Shown piece by piece: positions 35,601-45,056 of a stretch of DNA of 64,000 nucleotides; the stretch's first letter is position 1; each line of letters starts with the position of its first letter. The notes beneath the pieces are model-generated. The model ran no database searches. It saw nothing but the letters and a program-made list of their open reading frames with translations, and was not told where the DNA came from. Position numbers and translations under genes: made by a program. This stretch comes from Bacillota bacterium (lineage in GTDB: Bacteria > Bacillota > Clostridia > TANB77 > UBA1234): positions 1-64,000 of the forward strand of contig JAEEHF010000122.1 of assembly GCA_016280725.1 (NCBI GenBank), written 5' to 3'.

Positions 35601-36167
35601 CTATTTTTTCACTATTTCATCAATGTACGTTGCCTTAATGTCTGCCATATGTGTATAAACCGCTAATGGATATTTGTAATACGCTCCTGATACATAACTA
35701 TAGTTTTCCTTTGGTTCAAATCCACCCATATGCCAACGTATCGAATATAATTCTTCCTTTGTAAGTTTTATAAATTCTGATATTAGCATAACAGATTTTT
35801 CACCATGTCCCAAAGGCATTAAGTCCTCAGTTGTATAGTATGGCTCCTGAAACCATACTCCCGTATCCGGATTTTTCTTGTTTCGCATTTCAACTTTATA
35901 GTTATTTACTTTACAAATGTCATGTAAAATTCCAACAATTATTATTGTTTCTTCAGGCCATTCTCCGTTTGTTAAAGCCTTTAGTTCCTTATAAACATTT
36001 AAACTATGCTCCGCAAGCCCGCCCTCAAAATTATTATGAAATTTTGTGCTTGCAGGCGCAATAAAAAAGTCTGTTTTTTCTAAGAATTCAATTAATCTAT
36101 CAATTCCGTCTCTATTAACTTTTTTTAACAAAGATACAATTTCATTTCTTACCGTTTCTAGTGACAT
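35601..36167 (-). CDS. HD-domain phosphohydrolase
   Basis: A 188-aa single HD domain. The metal ligands of the fold are visible: GGLAEHSLNVYKEL near residue 50, the His-Asp pair in VGILHDICKV near 80, GHGEKSVML and SIRWHMGGF. The GGLAEHSL type resembles the HD domain of YhaM-like nucleases, but no OB-fold nuclease part is present. Substrate unknown; nucleotide or nucleic-acid phosphate esters are typical. GGGAGAG precedes the ATG. It lies 19 nt after a pilin-like gene on the same strand and may share its transcript. Confidence 0.8.
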   Translation of the reverse strand: MSLETVRNEIVSLLKKVNRDGIDRLIEFLEKTDFFIAPASTKFHNNFEGGLAEHSLNVYKELKALTNGEWPEETIIIVGILHDICKVNNYKVEMRNKKNPDTGVWFQEPYYTTEDLMPLGHGEKSVMLISEFIKLTKEELYSIRWHMGGFEPKENYSYVSGAYYKYPLAVYTHMADIKATYIDEIVKK

Positions 36168-36186
36168 ATTACTCTCCCAAAATTAC

Positions 36187-36720
36187 TTAATCGTTCGTTG
36201 AAGTAAGCATTGAATATAGTCTCTCTATATCTGAGTATTCATAGACTTCATCATACCAATTACGACCTGTACCACCAAGCAAATAATATTTGTCTCTCTC
36301 TAAATCAACCAAAAATTCATAGCTTCCAAGTCCTGTTATTTCTAGTTTTTCAACCCTTCTTTTCATTTCTGGATTACTAGATCCCGATATATGATATATT
36401 CTTTGGCAATATTCCTCATAAGTACCTTCAATACTATCAATTCCACACTTACTTAAAAGAAATTGGCAGTTTTCTCCTTCTTTATAGATGTTTTTCCCAA
36501 AGAAATAGTATTCATCTAAGTTCTCAGAGTCTAATTCAATCTCATTCATCGCTCTTTGACAAGCGGTTTTTACCTCTTTCAAACTAGAAAATGCGGCAGC
36601 TATTCTAGCTTCTGGTGCTATATTGGTAGAATAATAAACTGCAAAAGATGTAAGAATAAGCATTATAACTATTGTGATAACAAGCATTATCATTGTAACA
36701 CCTTTATTAGTTTTTATCAT
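36187..36720 (-). CDS. Type IV pilin-like protein (pseudopilin)
   Basis: A 177-aa protein with a short basic leader and prepilin-type hydrophobic helix: KTNKGVTMIMLVITIVIMLI. Cleavage would fall after Gly. The usual Glu at +5 is replaced by Met, so it may be a minor pilin. The C-terminal domain ends in a short repeat-like strand (KYYLLGGTGRNWYDEVYEYS). The ATG at 36720 is preferred over the upstream GTG in the track because it begins the pilin leader directly. It starts right after the upstream pilin's stop. No PilB, PilC or prepilin peptidase gene is in the window. Confidence 0.72.
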   Translation of the reverse strand: MIKTNKGVTMIMLVITIVIMLILTSFAVYYSTNIAPEARIAAAFSSLKEVKTACQRAMNEIELDSENLDEYYFFGKNIYKEGENCQFLLSKCGIDSIEGTYEEYCQRIYHISGSSNPEMKRRVEKLEITGLGSYEFLVDLERDKYYLLGGTGRNWYDEVYEYSDIERLYSMLTSTND

Positions 36721-36721
36721 T

Positions 36722-37207
36722 TTAAACCGCCCCACTTTCTAATAGTGCAAGTATGTCATCATAAGATGTTACTTTATAACCACCAACCAAAGTGTACTCG
36801 CCATCCAAATATTTAACTACAATATTATCTCCAAACAAAACCTGATAACTTCTTTTAAGTTCATCAAGCCCCCATTTTTTAATAACGTTCTCGCTATACC
36901 TATCGCCCGATGCCATTTTATCTACCATATGGTTAAGCCCATATATAACAAACCATGTTCCGTCTTCATCTTCAATTTTTTTACAATAATCTTCACCAAT
37001 CTCATATTCTTCAATTGTCCCAGCATTATAAAAATTTTGAAGCTGTACGGCACCTGCATACACTGCTTTAAATTCACCATATACAGATGATGCTTCTGCT
37101 TTTTTAATAATATTTGATGTTGACCAAACGGCTATTACTGCAAGAAGTACAAGTATTATAATAACTATAACTAATTCTATTATGGTTAGACCTTTTTTAT
37201 TTTTCAT
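36722..37207 (-). CDS. Type IV pilin-like protein
   Basis: A 161-aa protein with a classical class III signal: MKNKKGLTIIELVIVIIILV, cleaved after Gly with Glu at +5. The C-terminal domain shares a final motif with the downstream gene (GEYTLVGGYKVTSYDDI compared with DKYYLLGGTGRNWYDEV), so the two are paralogues. GAGGTGAGG precedes the ATG, behind its own promoter. It could be a competence or type II/IV pilus-like subunit; the assembly machinery must lie elsewhere. Confidence 0.8.
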   Translation of the reverse strand: MKNKKGLTIIELVIVIIILVLLAVIAVWSTSNIIKKAEASSVYGEFKAVYAGAVQLQNFYNAGTIEEYEIGEDYCKKIEDEDGTWFVIYGLNHMVDKMASGDRYSENVIKKWGLDELKRSYQVLFGDNIVVKYLDGEYTLVGGYKVTSYDDILALLESGAV

Positions 37208-37236
37208 GGCTTTACCTCACCTCATTTTTCAAAATC

Positions 37237-37264
37237 ATTATACCATTATTGATAGTTCATGCAA
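37237..37264 (-). promoter_or_regulatory. Promoter of the pilin-like pair
   Basis: TTGCAT, 16 nt, TATAAT on the minus strand, starting right after the pcrA stop codon. Confidence 0.65.
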
Positions 37265-37265
37265 A

Positions 37266-39629
37266 TTAATTATCTATTATTTTTATTCCTGCATATTTTG
37301 CCATCAATCTTTTCATTCCAGATTTTTCAAATTCAATTTCAACTTTTAAGTCATCGTCTTCAGGCTCAATCTTTTTTATAATGCCAATTCCAAATTTTTT
37401 ATGTTCAACTTTCTGTCCAACCTCATATGAAGATAAATCTACTTCTTTTGGAAATGTTTTGTTTCTCTTTAAAAACTCTTCGGCGCTATTAAACGAAAAC
37501 GATTTGGATGCAACACTTTGCTTTTTATTGTCTGCTTTCACGTTACTAAAACTATAAAGTTCATTTAAAGGTTCACTTTTATATCCACGTTTTCCAAACA
37601 TTGAATTTGCAGTGGCGTATTCACTAGATAAATATGACTTTTTCTTTCCATATGTCCATTCAGATTCGAAATCATACATGTCATCGTCATACCTAGTTTC
37701 TTTTGATGATAAATCGCCATCATATAAATCATCTGAAATCTCGGTCAAAAATCTCGATGGTATTGAATATGACGTACTTCCAAAAACAGTACGAGACTTG
37801 GCACACGTTAAATATAATTTTTCCCTTGCTCTCGTTATTCCAACATAAAAAAGTCTGCGTTCTTCTTCTAATTCTGATTCGCTTTCAAAAGAGCGACTAC
37901 TTGGGAAAAGACCATCTTCAAGCCCAACAACAAAAACTGTAGAAAATTCTAGCCCTTTTGCAGTGTGAAGTGTCATAAGCAAAACATTATCAGCATCTTC
38001 TTCAACGCTATCTAAATCAGTAACCAAAGCTAAATTTTCCAAAAAATCTCTTAGCGAGTTCTCTGCATTTTCTCTTTCAAAATCAATTACAACATTTAAA
38101 AATTCTCCAAGGTTTTCTATTCTAGACTTTGCTTCATCTGTATTTTCATCTTCAAGAGCTTTCATGTATCCAGATTTTTCTAGAATGCTTTTTGTTAGTT
38201 CTTCAATTGAACAATGCATTTCCCTTAATTGATTTATCATATTAGCAAAATCTACCAAAGCCTCATTAGCCCTTGTTTTTACATAGCTATTTATATTCGA
38301 GATAACATCAAACATTGAAATGCCATTATCATTTGCTATTTTTTGAATATTATCTAAACTAGTTTTTCCAATTCCTCTTTTTGGCTCATTAATTATTCTT
38401 TTTAAGCTAACATTGTCGCTCGGATTTGAAACAATTCTTAAATATGCAATAATATCTTTTATTTCTTTTCTCTCGTAGAATTTTTGTCCACCAACTACTT
38501 TGTATGGAATTCCTTCCCTTAAAAGAATTTCTTCAAAAACACGAGATTGTGCATTCGTTCTATATAACACTGCAAAATCCGAATATTTATAATATTCATT
38601 TGTTCTTTGGTGATTAATTTCTTGAACAACGTAGTTTGCTTCGTCATATTCATTATTTCCTTGAAACACAACGGGTTTATCTCCACTATCGTTTAATGTC
38701 CATAGATTCTTTTTAACATTTCCCTCGTTGTTTTTAATAACTGCATTTGCTAAATTTAGTATATTTTTTGTAGAACGATAATTTTGTTCTAGCTTTATTA
38801 CTTTTGTATTTTTAAATCTTTTTTCAAAGCTTAAAATATTTCCGATATCTGCGCCCCTAAATTTATATATACTTTGTTGATCATCACCAACAACACAGAC
38901 GTTTTGAGTTCTTTCAGCAAGCTGTGAAATAAGTATGTCCTGAGCTTTGTTTGTATCCTGATATTCGTCAACCAGCACATAACTAAATTTATTTTGATAA
39001 TAAAAAAGAGTGTCTGGAAATTCTTTAAATATTTTTATTGTGTAGTTGATAATGTCATCAAAATCTAATGCATTATCGCTCTTAAGTTTTGTCTGATAAA
39101 GAGAATAAACCTTTATAACTTTTTCAGTTTTATAATCATTTTGATGTTTTTTTGAAAACTCAACTGGGTCAACAAATTCGTTTTTTGCCTTTGAAATCTC
39201 AGCCATAAAATACTTTTCGGAAAAAACTTTATCATCAATTCCTAGTTCTTTTATGCATTCTTTTACAACAGATTTTGAATCAGTAGTGTCAAAGATTAAG
39301 AAATTTCTATCAAAACCAATTTTTTCAATTTCTCTCCTAAGTATTCTTACGCACATAGAGTGAAATGTTCCAACCCACATATCTTTTGCTACGTCATCGC
39401 CAAGAAGTTTGCTTATTCTTTCTTTCATTTCTTTTGCTGCTTTGTTAGTAAAAGTAATTGCAATTATAGACCACGGCGCAACATTTTTTTCTTTTATCAA
39501 ATACGCTACTCTATGAGTTAATACTCTAGTTTTTCCAGATCCCGCTCCAGCAACAATAAGAAGTGGCCCCTCAGTAGTAGTGACCGCTTCTTTTTGTTCT
39601 TTATTAAGTCCATTTAGTATATCTTCCAT
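37266..39629 (-). CDS. pcrA: ATP-dependent DNA helicase PcrA (UvrD/Rep family)
   Basis: A 787-aa superfamily 1A 3'-5' helicase for repair and removal of replication blocks. The Q motif NGLNKEQKEAV and Walker A VAGAGSGKTRVLTHR open the protein. IAITFTNKAAKEM (Ia), LVDEYQDTNKAQ (II), VGDDQQSIYKFRGAD (III), LEQNYRS (IV), LMTLHTAKGLEF (V) and VGITRARE (VI) follow in order. The C-terminal Tudor-like module that binds RNA polymerase is present (EVGQKVEHKKFGIGIIKKIE). Length is normal. AGGAAATAATAA precedes the ATG. Confidence 0.96.
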   Translation of the reverse strand: MEDILNGLNKEQKEAVTTTEGPLLIVAGAGSGKTRVLTHRVAYLIKEKNVAPWSIIAITFTNKAAKEMKERISKLLGDDVAKDMWVGTFHSMCVRILRREIEKIGFDRNFLIFDTTDSKSVVKECIKELGIDDKVFSEKYFMAEISKAKNEFVDPVEFSKKHQNDYKTEKVIKVYSLYQTKLKSDNALDFDDIINYTIKIFKEFPDTLFYYQNKFSYVLVDEYQDTNKAQDILISQLAERTQNVCVVGDDQQSIYKFRGADIGNILSFEKRFKNTKVIKLEQNYRSTKNILNLANAVIKNNEGNVKKNLWTLNDSGDKPVVFQGNNEYDEANYVVQEINHQRTNEYYKYSDFAVLYRTNAQSRVFEEILLREGIPYKVVGGQKFYERKEIKDIIAYLRIVSNPSDNVSLKRIINEPKRGIGKTSLDNIQKIANDNGISMFDVISNINSYVKTRANEALVDFANMINQLREMHCSIEELTKSILEKSGYMKALEDENTDEAKSRIENLGEFLNVVIDFERENAENSLRDFLENLALVTDLDSVEEDADNVLLMTLHTAKGLEFSTVFVVGLEDGLFPSSRSFESESELEEERRLFYVGITRAREKLYLTCAKSRTVFGSTSYSIPSRFLTEISDDLYDGDLSSKETRYDDDMYDFESEWTYGKKKSYLSSEYATANSMFGKRGYKSEPLNELYSFSNVKADNKKQSVASKSFSFNSAEEFLKRNKTFPKEVDLSSYEVGQKVEHKKFGIGIIKKIEPEDDDLKVEIEFEKSGMKRLMAKYAGIKIIDN

Positions 39630-39643
39630 TTATTATTTCCTAT

Positions 39644-40588
39644 CTATCTTCCTCTTCTTCTATTCTCTAAGAATGTGCTTCCAGCTATAGCTTTAGCCTT
39701 TTTCTTAACGTTTGCTCCATCTTCACCAAGTTCAAGCACAGTTGCATATTTTCTATACTTATTCGAAATCATAGCAACAGAAATCGTCATAAGAGGATAT
39801 TTTTCTAATTTGCCACGTCTATTTAAAATTTTTACAAATCCTTTTTCAACATCATCATCTGAATAGTAATCTACTATGCCTTTATCAAATCTCTTAATAA
39901 TATCTTTTCCAATTTTTCTTGCATTTTCAAAATCAACAATCGCAACGAAGTCATCACCACCAATATGTCCAAGAAAATCCTTCTTCCCGCCGTATATTTG
40001 AATAGCTTCACGCATACAATTTGCTGTAAATTTAATAGTTTCGTCGCCGTTCATGAATCCATATTTATCGTTATAAGCTTTAAAATTGTCCAAATCAACA
40101 TATAAAACTGCAAATAACTTTTTGCTAGCAACCCTTTTCTTAAGCTCAATTTCAATTTGAGTGTTTCCAGGAAGTCCAGTTAAGTTACTAATGCATCTAT
40201 TAGCTTCGATAAGTCTCGAAAGATTTTTGATTGTATAATAAAAATATATTTTAGTAAGTGGCTTCGGAATATAATATTCTACCACTCTCTTTAAAAATTC
40301 AACTCTGTAATTTACATCTTTTGTCGTTCCTGTAACTATAATTGGAGTAATGCTATTTTCCGAATCGTTTCGAATATATTCACATACTTTAAGTGCATCT
40401 TTTTTAAGGTTATCTGCATTTATAATAATAAGGCTTGGTATTTCTGCAAGAGCAGCATTCATATCTTCTTTACTTGATGTTGACCTCATAAATTCATACT
40501 CTTCTTTTTCTTTTTTGAAAATATTTGATGCTAATTCAAACACATCTCCTGCATCATCAATAATAACAATTTCTTTAGTATTAAACAT
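39644..40588 (-). CDS. Receiver-like domain plus GGDEF protein
   Basis: A 314-aa protein. The N-terminal half has response-regulator features: VIIDDAGDVFELASNIF, an aspartate in LIIINADNLKK and IVTGTTKDVNY, ending in a KPL motif. The C-terminal half is a GGDEF domain: AVLYVDLDNFKAYNDKYGF and active-site loop HIGGDDFVAIVD. The signature is GGDDF rather than GG(E/D)EF, so diguanylate cyclase activity is likely but not certain. No RxxD inhibitory site is seen. The track start is a TTG; the ATG at 40588 has TTGGAGGAG in front. It lies between rsmA and pcrA. Confidence 0.82.
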   Translation of the reverse strand: MFNTKEIVIIDDAGDVFELASNIFKKEKEEYEFMRSTSSKEDMNAALAEIPSLIIINADNLKKDALKVCEYIRNDSENSITPIIVTGTTKDVNYRVEFLKRVVEYYIPKPLTKIYFYYTIKNLSRLIEANRCISNLTGLPGNTQIEIELKKRVASKKLFAVLYVDLDNFKAYNDKYGFMNGDETIKFTANCMREAIQIYGGKKDFLGHIGGDDFVAIVDFENARKIGKDIIKRFDKGIVDYYSDDDVEKGFVKILNRRGKLEKYPLMTISVAMISNKYRKYATVLELGEDGANVKKKAKAIAGSTFLENRRRGR

Positions 40589-40601
40589 AAGCTCCTCCAA
40601 A

Positions 40602-41432
40602 TTATTTTACTATTTCATTTGAAATATTTGCAAAATCACTAATTGATAAATCTTCTGCTCTTAATTTTTGATCAAGTCCTAATTTATCCAAAACTTCTCT
40701 AACTTTTTCCTTAGAAAATTCCATCGAAGAAAGCGAGTTCAATATCGTCTTTCTTCTTTGAGAAAATGCCATTTTTACTATTCTAAAAAATAGCTTTTCA
40801 TCAAAAACATCAACTGGTGGTTTTTCTAAAACATCTAATCTAACAACCACCGAGTCAACATCTGGCGAAGGGAAAAACAAGTCTCTTGGCACATCAAGCA
40901 CCATTTTTGCATTTGCATAATAATTTATTGCAATAGTAATCGCACTATTTTCTCTATCTAAATTAGAACTACATATTCGTTCTCCAACTTCTTTTTGAAC
41001 CATTACAGTAATTGTTTTAATATCATATTTACTCTCTAGAAGTTTCATCACAATTGGAGTTGTAATGTAATATGGCAAATTTGCCACAACTTTTATTTTT
41101 CCATACTTATTTGTAACTTCATTTAAATCAAGCTGTAAGATGTCATCATTTATTATTTCCAAATTGTCAGCCAAAAACCTGCCTTTTAAAATCTCAATCA
41201 TGTCTTCATCTAGTTCAACAGCGATGACTTTTTTTGCATTTTTTAAAAGTTCTTTTGTTAGTGTTCCAAGCCCAGGGCCAATTTCTAAAACTACATCTTC
41301 ATTTGTAATCTCTGCTTTTTTAACAATTTGAGTAATTATTTCATCACTAACAAGGAAGTTTTGTCCAAACTTCTTCTTTGCTTTTAGACCATACTGGTTT
41401 AATAACATCCTTGTTTCTTCATACAAATTCAA
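40602..41432 (-). CDS. rsmA: 16S rRNA (A1518/A1519-N6)-dimethyltransferase RsmA (KsgA)
   Basis: A 276-aa SAM-dependent enzyme that dimethylates two adjacent adenines in helix 45. Signatures are KKKFGQNFLVSDEIITQIV, SAM motif VLEIGPGLGTLTKELL, VIAVELDEDMIEIL, the catalytic VANLPYYITTPIVMKLL and FFPSPDVDSVVVRL. The start is TTG, preceded by GGAAAGA at short distance. Length and motifs are normal, and loss would give kasugamycin resistance in other bacteria. Confidence 0.95.
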   Translation of the reverse strand: MNLYEETRMLLNQYGLKAKKKFGQNFLVSDEIITQIVKKAEITNEDVVLEIGPGLGTLTKELLKNAKKVIAVELDEDMIEILKGRFLADNLEIINDDILQLDLNEVTNKYGKIKVVANLPYYITTPIVMKLLESKYDIKTITVMVQKEVGERICSSNLDRENSAITIAINYYANAKMVLDVPRDLFFPSPDVDSVVVRLDVLEKPPVDVFDEKLFFRIVKMAFSQRRKTILNSLSSMEFSKEKVREVLDKLGLDQKLRAEDLSISDFANISNEIVK

Positions 41433-41545
41433 ATCTTTCCACCCCAGTTTCTAACATTATACTTATAATATCATTGTTTAACTAACATTTAAACAATTTT
41501 TGCTTTTTTTAAAGAAATTGAAAAATTAGGAACACCCCTAAAATT

Positions 41546-41580
41546 CAAAAAAGGAGCGTTCCTGAAATTTGGAACACTCC
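41546..41580 (-). terminator. Intrinsic terminator after the 3D-domain gene
   Basis: On the minus strand GGAGTGTTCC and GGAACGCTCC form a stem (one G-T pair), followed by six T, a few bases past the stop. Confidence 0.8.
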
Positions 41581-41586
41581 CAATAA

Positions 41587-42456
41587 TTAATTTGGTAAAA
41601 TATAAAGTTTAACAGGTCTTCTGCCCCATTTTATTGTGTCTGAATGTGCGTCAAAATATAAATCTATTTTCATATTTTTGATTGCTCCGCCTGTATCTGC
41701 AGCAACTGCATATCCATAATCTGGAGCTCCATTTAATCCCTCAACATAAACTTTTGTTCCAAGTTTTACAACCTTTGGATCAACTGCTATAACTTTCATT
41801 CCTGTACCAGGTATGATTTTTAATCCAGAAGCTGTTACTCCATATCCAGGACTACTTGGACTCTTTCCGCAACATTTTTGGCAAATACAATAAGCTGTTG
41901 CTGTAACATCTAATACTTTTACATAGTTAGTAGGTTTTCCATTGTTTTCTTCAACTTTTTCTTCAGGTTGAATTTCCTCTGGAACAGGTTCTTTAGCTTC
42001 CTCAACAATTATATTTTCACCAGATTCAATTACTTCAATCAATTCTTCTTGGGCTTGTTTTTCTGCCTTTTCATTCATCTCAGTAATTCTTTTTGTTCCA
42101 GCTATATAGCTTTCAAGAAGTTTTCGTATAAATATTTCAGCTTTTTCTCTATTGGCTTGTTTTTCTTCCGCTATTCGTCTTTGTTCTTCAATAACTATAT
42201 TTTCCGCCTCAAGATCTTCTTCTATTTCAATTGTTTCTTCTTGTTCTCCACTTACATCATCATTTTCTGCAAACTTAAGAAGCTTTGCTTTTTCATACTT
42301 TCTATGTAAAGCTGTTACTTTTAATTCATCATTTAAATTTTCAACTTCATTTGCATTTACTATTGTGCCCAAACAATATACTGACATTATAACCATTAGT
42401 ATTATTATTGCTTGAAATGATTTTTTCATAAGTAATAATCTTCCTTTTCTTATCAT
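41587..42456 (-). CDS. Secreted 3D-domain protein (cell-wall active)
   Basis: A 289-aa exported protein. An N-terminal signal helix (SFQAIIILMVIMSVYCLGT) is followed by a long Glu/Lys-rich coiled region (about 45-165), then the 3D domain: VTATAYCICQKCCGKSP, VIAVDPKVVKLGTKVYV and AADTGGAIKNMKIDLYF, whose three aspartates give the name. The fold is related to MltA-type lytic transglycosylases and to the C-termini of YabE/YocH/RpfB. Two starts are possible: the ATG at 42456 (GAGGTAATTTT upstream) or the internal ATG nine codons later. It has its own promoter and terminator, so it is monocistronic. Peptidoglycan cleavage is inferred. Confidence 0.85.
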   Translation of the reverse strand: MIRKGRLLLMKKSFQAIIILMVIMSVYCLGTIVNANEVENLNDELKVTALHRKYEKAKLLKFAENDDVSGEQEETIEIEEDLEAENIVIEEQRRIAEEKQANREKAEIFIRKLLESYIAGTKRITEMNEKAEKQAQEELIEVIESGENIIVEEAKEPVPEEIQPEEKVEENNGKPTNYVKVLDVTATAYCICQKCCGKSPSSPGYGVTASGLKIIPGTGMKVIAVDPKVVKLGTKVYVEGLNGAPDYGYAVAADTGGAIKNMKIDLYFDAHSDTIKWGRRPVKLYILPN

Positions 42457-42497
42457 AAAATTACCTCTTTTCCCTTACTTTGTAAGGTGCAGAGGCA

Positions 42498-42526
42498 ATT
42501 TTATAGTATTTTTGTGGTTTTGTCAA
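42498..42526 (-). promoter_or_regulatory. Promoter of the 3D-domain gene
   Basis: TTGACA, 17 nt, TAAAAT on the minus strand, about 42 nt upstream of the gene. The leader contains a small hairpin (CTTAC AAA GTAAG). Confidence 0.7.
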
Positions 42527-42535
42527 ATTTTATGC

Positions 42536-43474
42536 CTATTTATTACCATCAAAACTTAGTTCTTTTAAGCTTTTTACGGTATTTTTTCTTCCATCAGAAG
42601 TAATTAAAATCGTACCTTCATCGGCGGTAACGTAAATATCTTTGCATCCTGACTTTTCGAGTCTTTCTATTAATTTTTCATGAGGATAATAATAATCATT
42701 ATTCTTACTGCACATTATAACGGCAATTTCTGGTCTAATTTCATTTAAAAACTTTGACGAAGTAGAATACGTTGAACCATGATGTGCAACTTTTAGCACA
42801 TCTATGTCATCCCATTTTCTAGATTCTTCATTTTCTGTTTCCATATCTCCGGTAAATAAGAATTTCTGCCTTCCAAAGTTCATTTCTATTACGATTGATG
42901 TTTCATTATAGTCTTCTGCATCATCATTTTTTGTCATTATTTCACAAGTCGCATTTCCAACATTAAACCTCGTCCCTATATTTGGCGATACTATATCAAT
43001 TTGTTTTTCTTTTGCATATTTAATAACATCCGTATAACACTTATTTTCCGAGGTTTTATTTGGCATATAAAATGTTCCAATATCAAAATCTTGGATTATA
43101 ATATCTGTTCCACCAATATGATCTTCATGTGCATGTGTTCCAATCAAATAATCAATTTTCTTAATGCCTAATTCTTTTCTTAAATACTTGCTTACATATT
43201 TACCATCAGGATTATTTCCAGCATCAATTAGCATGGTTTCATTTTCGTTTTGTACAAAAATGCAATCCCCTTGCCCAACATCTAAGAAATAAACATATAA
43301 CAAAGAGTCTTCGACTAATTCATCATTTTCTTGTTCTAAATTATTTAATTGTTGTTCTTCAGACTCTGATTCGTATAAATTAAACTCTGTTTCTTTATTT
43401 AAAAATACAAAAACCAATACTAGTATAATTACAATTATAGATAAAATTAGTTCAATTTTATTTTTATTATTCAT
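42536..43474 (-). CDS. ComEC/Rec2-like metallo-beta-lactamase-fold hydrolase, membrane-anchored
   Basis: About 312 aa. One N-terminal TM helix (IELILSIIVIILVLVFVFL) tethers an extracytoplasmic MBL domain: YFLDVGQGDCIFVQNE, the metal motif LIGTHAHEDHIGG, FLFTGDMETE and VLKVAHHGSTYSTS. This type equals the C-terminal MBL domain of ComEC but lacks the channel TM domain, and such stand-alone proteins are common in Clostridia. Likely activity is phosphodiester hydrolysis, perhaps nuclease; the substrate is unknown. The ATG at 43474 has AGGAG 5 nt upstream; the GTG in the track abuts the ribosome site. Confidence 0.85.
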   Translation of the reverse strand: MNNKNKIELILSIIVIILVLVFVFLNKETEFNLYESESEEQQLNNLEQENDELVEDSLLYVYFLDVGQGDCIFVQNENETMLIDAGNNPDGKYVSKYLRKELGIKKIDYLIGTHAHEDHIGGTDIIIQDFDIGTFYMPNKTSENKCYTDVIKYAKEKQIDIVSPNIGTRFNVGNATCEIMTKNDDAEDYNETSIVIEMNFGRQKFLFTGDMETENEESRKWDDIDVLKVAHHGSTYSTSSKFLNEIRPEIAVIMCSKNNDYYYPHEKLIERLEKSGCKDIYVTADEGTILITSDGRKNTVKSLKELSFDGNK

Positions 43475-43500
43475 ATGCACTCCTATTAAACAATTAGATT

Positions 43501-43534
43501 AAAAAACCCGAGGTCATGTTACTTCGGGTTTTTT
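43501..43534 (-). terminator. Intrinsic terminator after the M18 aminopeptidase
   Basis: A stem AAAACCCGA / TCGGGTTTT with a T-run on the minus strand, located between the M18 stop and the MBL gene. Confidence 0.85.
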
Positions 43535-43555
43535 AATGTGTATGAAGTTTGTTTT

Positions 43556-44986
43556 TTACTTTCCTGTGTATTTGTTAACAAATGTCTTGTAAGCAAGATA
43601 TGAATGATATACATCAAATTTACTTGTTGTTTCATATGGTGAATGCATTGATAAAACTGGAGTTCCACAATCAATAACATCCATGCCTTTATTAGCAAGT
43701 ATATATGCTATTGTTCCTCCGCCACCTTCATCAACTTTTCCAAGTTCTGCAATTTGAAATCTAACTTTATTATCATCAAATAATCTGCGTATTTTTGAAA
43801 TATACTCGGCATTTGCATCATTAGCTCCGCCTTTTCCTCTTCCACCAGTATATTTGTTCATTCCAACACCATATCCGAAGAATGATGCATTTTTTCTATC
43901 AGCAACACTAGCATATAATGGATCAAATGCTCCATCAACATCTGCAGAAAGCATTGCAGAATTTTGATATATTCTATGTAAAATATTTGGTGTATTATTT
44001 TCACCACAAAGATGAATCAATTCTCCTAAAAATGTTTCAAAAGCAAGGCTTTCCATTCCTGTATTTCCAACACTGCCGATTTCTTCTTTATCTACTAGAA
44101 GGCATACGGCTGTTTTCTGAGGAGCTTCTGTTTCACAAATGGCCATTAATGAACAGTAAGAACAAACCTTGTCGTCTTGTCCATATCCACCTATCATTGA
44201 TTTATCAAATCCAAGTGATTTAGCATTAAATGCAGGAACAATTTCAAGTTCTGCGCTTAAGAAATCTTCTTCGCAAATTCCATATTTTTCATTTAATATA
44301 GCCATTGTTTTAAGCTTTACTTTTTCTTTTACTTTATTATCTTCAAATGGCATACTACCAATTAGAAGGGTTAAGTTTTCGCCTTCAATTACCTCTGACG
44401 CCTTTTTCTCCATTTGATGTCTTCCCATATGTGGAAGCAAATCCGTGATAACAAATGTAACATCGTCACCCTCATCACCAATTTTAACATTAACTTTTTT
44501 TCCTGTTTTTAATGCAACAACACCATGAATAGAAAGCGGAATTGTTACCCATTGATATTTCTTAATTCCACCATAATATTGTGTTTTAAAATATGAAAAT
44601 TCAGTGTCTTCATATAGTGGATTTGGCTTTAAATCTAATCTTGGAGAGTCGGTATGCGCACCAACTACATTGATTCCATTTTCTAATTTTTCTTTACCAA
44701 TAACTGCAAGTATTATATTTTTATCTCTATTAATATAATAAACTTTATCTCCTGCGTTAAGTTTTTTAAAAGAAGAAAGCGGTCTAAAACCATGTTCTTT
44801 TGCAATCTCCTCAGACTCTTTAATTATTTCTCTTTCAATTTTGCCATTGTTTAAATAATCTATATATCCATCAGAGAATTTCATTATTTTTCTTTTTTCT
44901 GCATCAGTTAAACCTTCCCAGCCATTCTTTTTCTTAACTAAAAGTTTTTCAGCAAGTTTTTGACCTTCTGTTTTTGTATCAGCCAT
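43556..44986 (-). CDS. M18-family aminopeptidase (aspartyl aminopeptidase-like)
   Basis: A 476-aa dinuclear-zinc exopeptidase. Metal and catalytic residues are visible in order: NVVGAHTDSPRLDLKPN (His and Asp), GYGQDDKVCSYCSLM (bridging Asp), LLVDKEEIGSVGNTGM (Glu-Glu), LSADVDGAFDP and the terminal PVLSMHSPYETTSKFDVYHS (His). Family members remove acidic or neutral N-terminal residues from cytosolic peptides and form dodecamers. The ATG at 44986 has AAGGAG eight nt upstream and is preferred over the one two codons earlier. Confidence 0.92.
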   Translation of the reverse strand: MADTKTEGQKLAEKLLVKKKNGWEGLTDAEKRKIMKFSDGYIDYLNNGKIEREIIKESEEIAKEHGFRPLSSFKKLNAGDKVYYINRDKNIILAVIGKEKLENGINVVGAHTDSPRLDLKPNPLYEDTEFSYFKTQYYGGIKKYQWVTIPLSIHGVVALKTGKKVNVKIGDEGDDVTFVITDLLPHMGRHQMEKKASEVIEGENLTLLIGSMPFEDNKVKEKVKLKTMAILNEKYGICEEDFLSAELEIVPAFNAKSLGFDKSMIGGYGQDDKVCSYCSLMAICETEAPQKTAVCLLVDKEEIGSVGNTGMESLAFETFLGELIHLCGENNTPNILHRIYQNSAMLSADVDGAFDPLYASVADRKNASFFGYGVGMNKYTGGRGKGGANDANAEYISKIRRLFDDNKVRFQIAELGKVDEGGGGTIAYILANKGMDVIDCGTPVLSMHSPYETTSKFDVYHSYLAYKTFVNKYTGK

Positions 44987-45056
44987 TATCATCTCTCCTT
45001 ACTTTTCTCATTATCATTTCAATTATATATATAAGAATTTTAGTATTCAAGCAGAT

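Noticed and set aside
35241-35666. ORFs over the tRNA-Gly/tRNA-Ser region
   Set aside because: They are translations of tRNA genes and tRNA remnants.
36721-36735. CGG codon at the start of the 36187 ORF (MGRFKM)
   Set aside because: It lies upstream of the likely ATG at 36720 and overlaps the preceding gene, so it is probably not translated in this frame.
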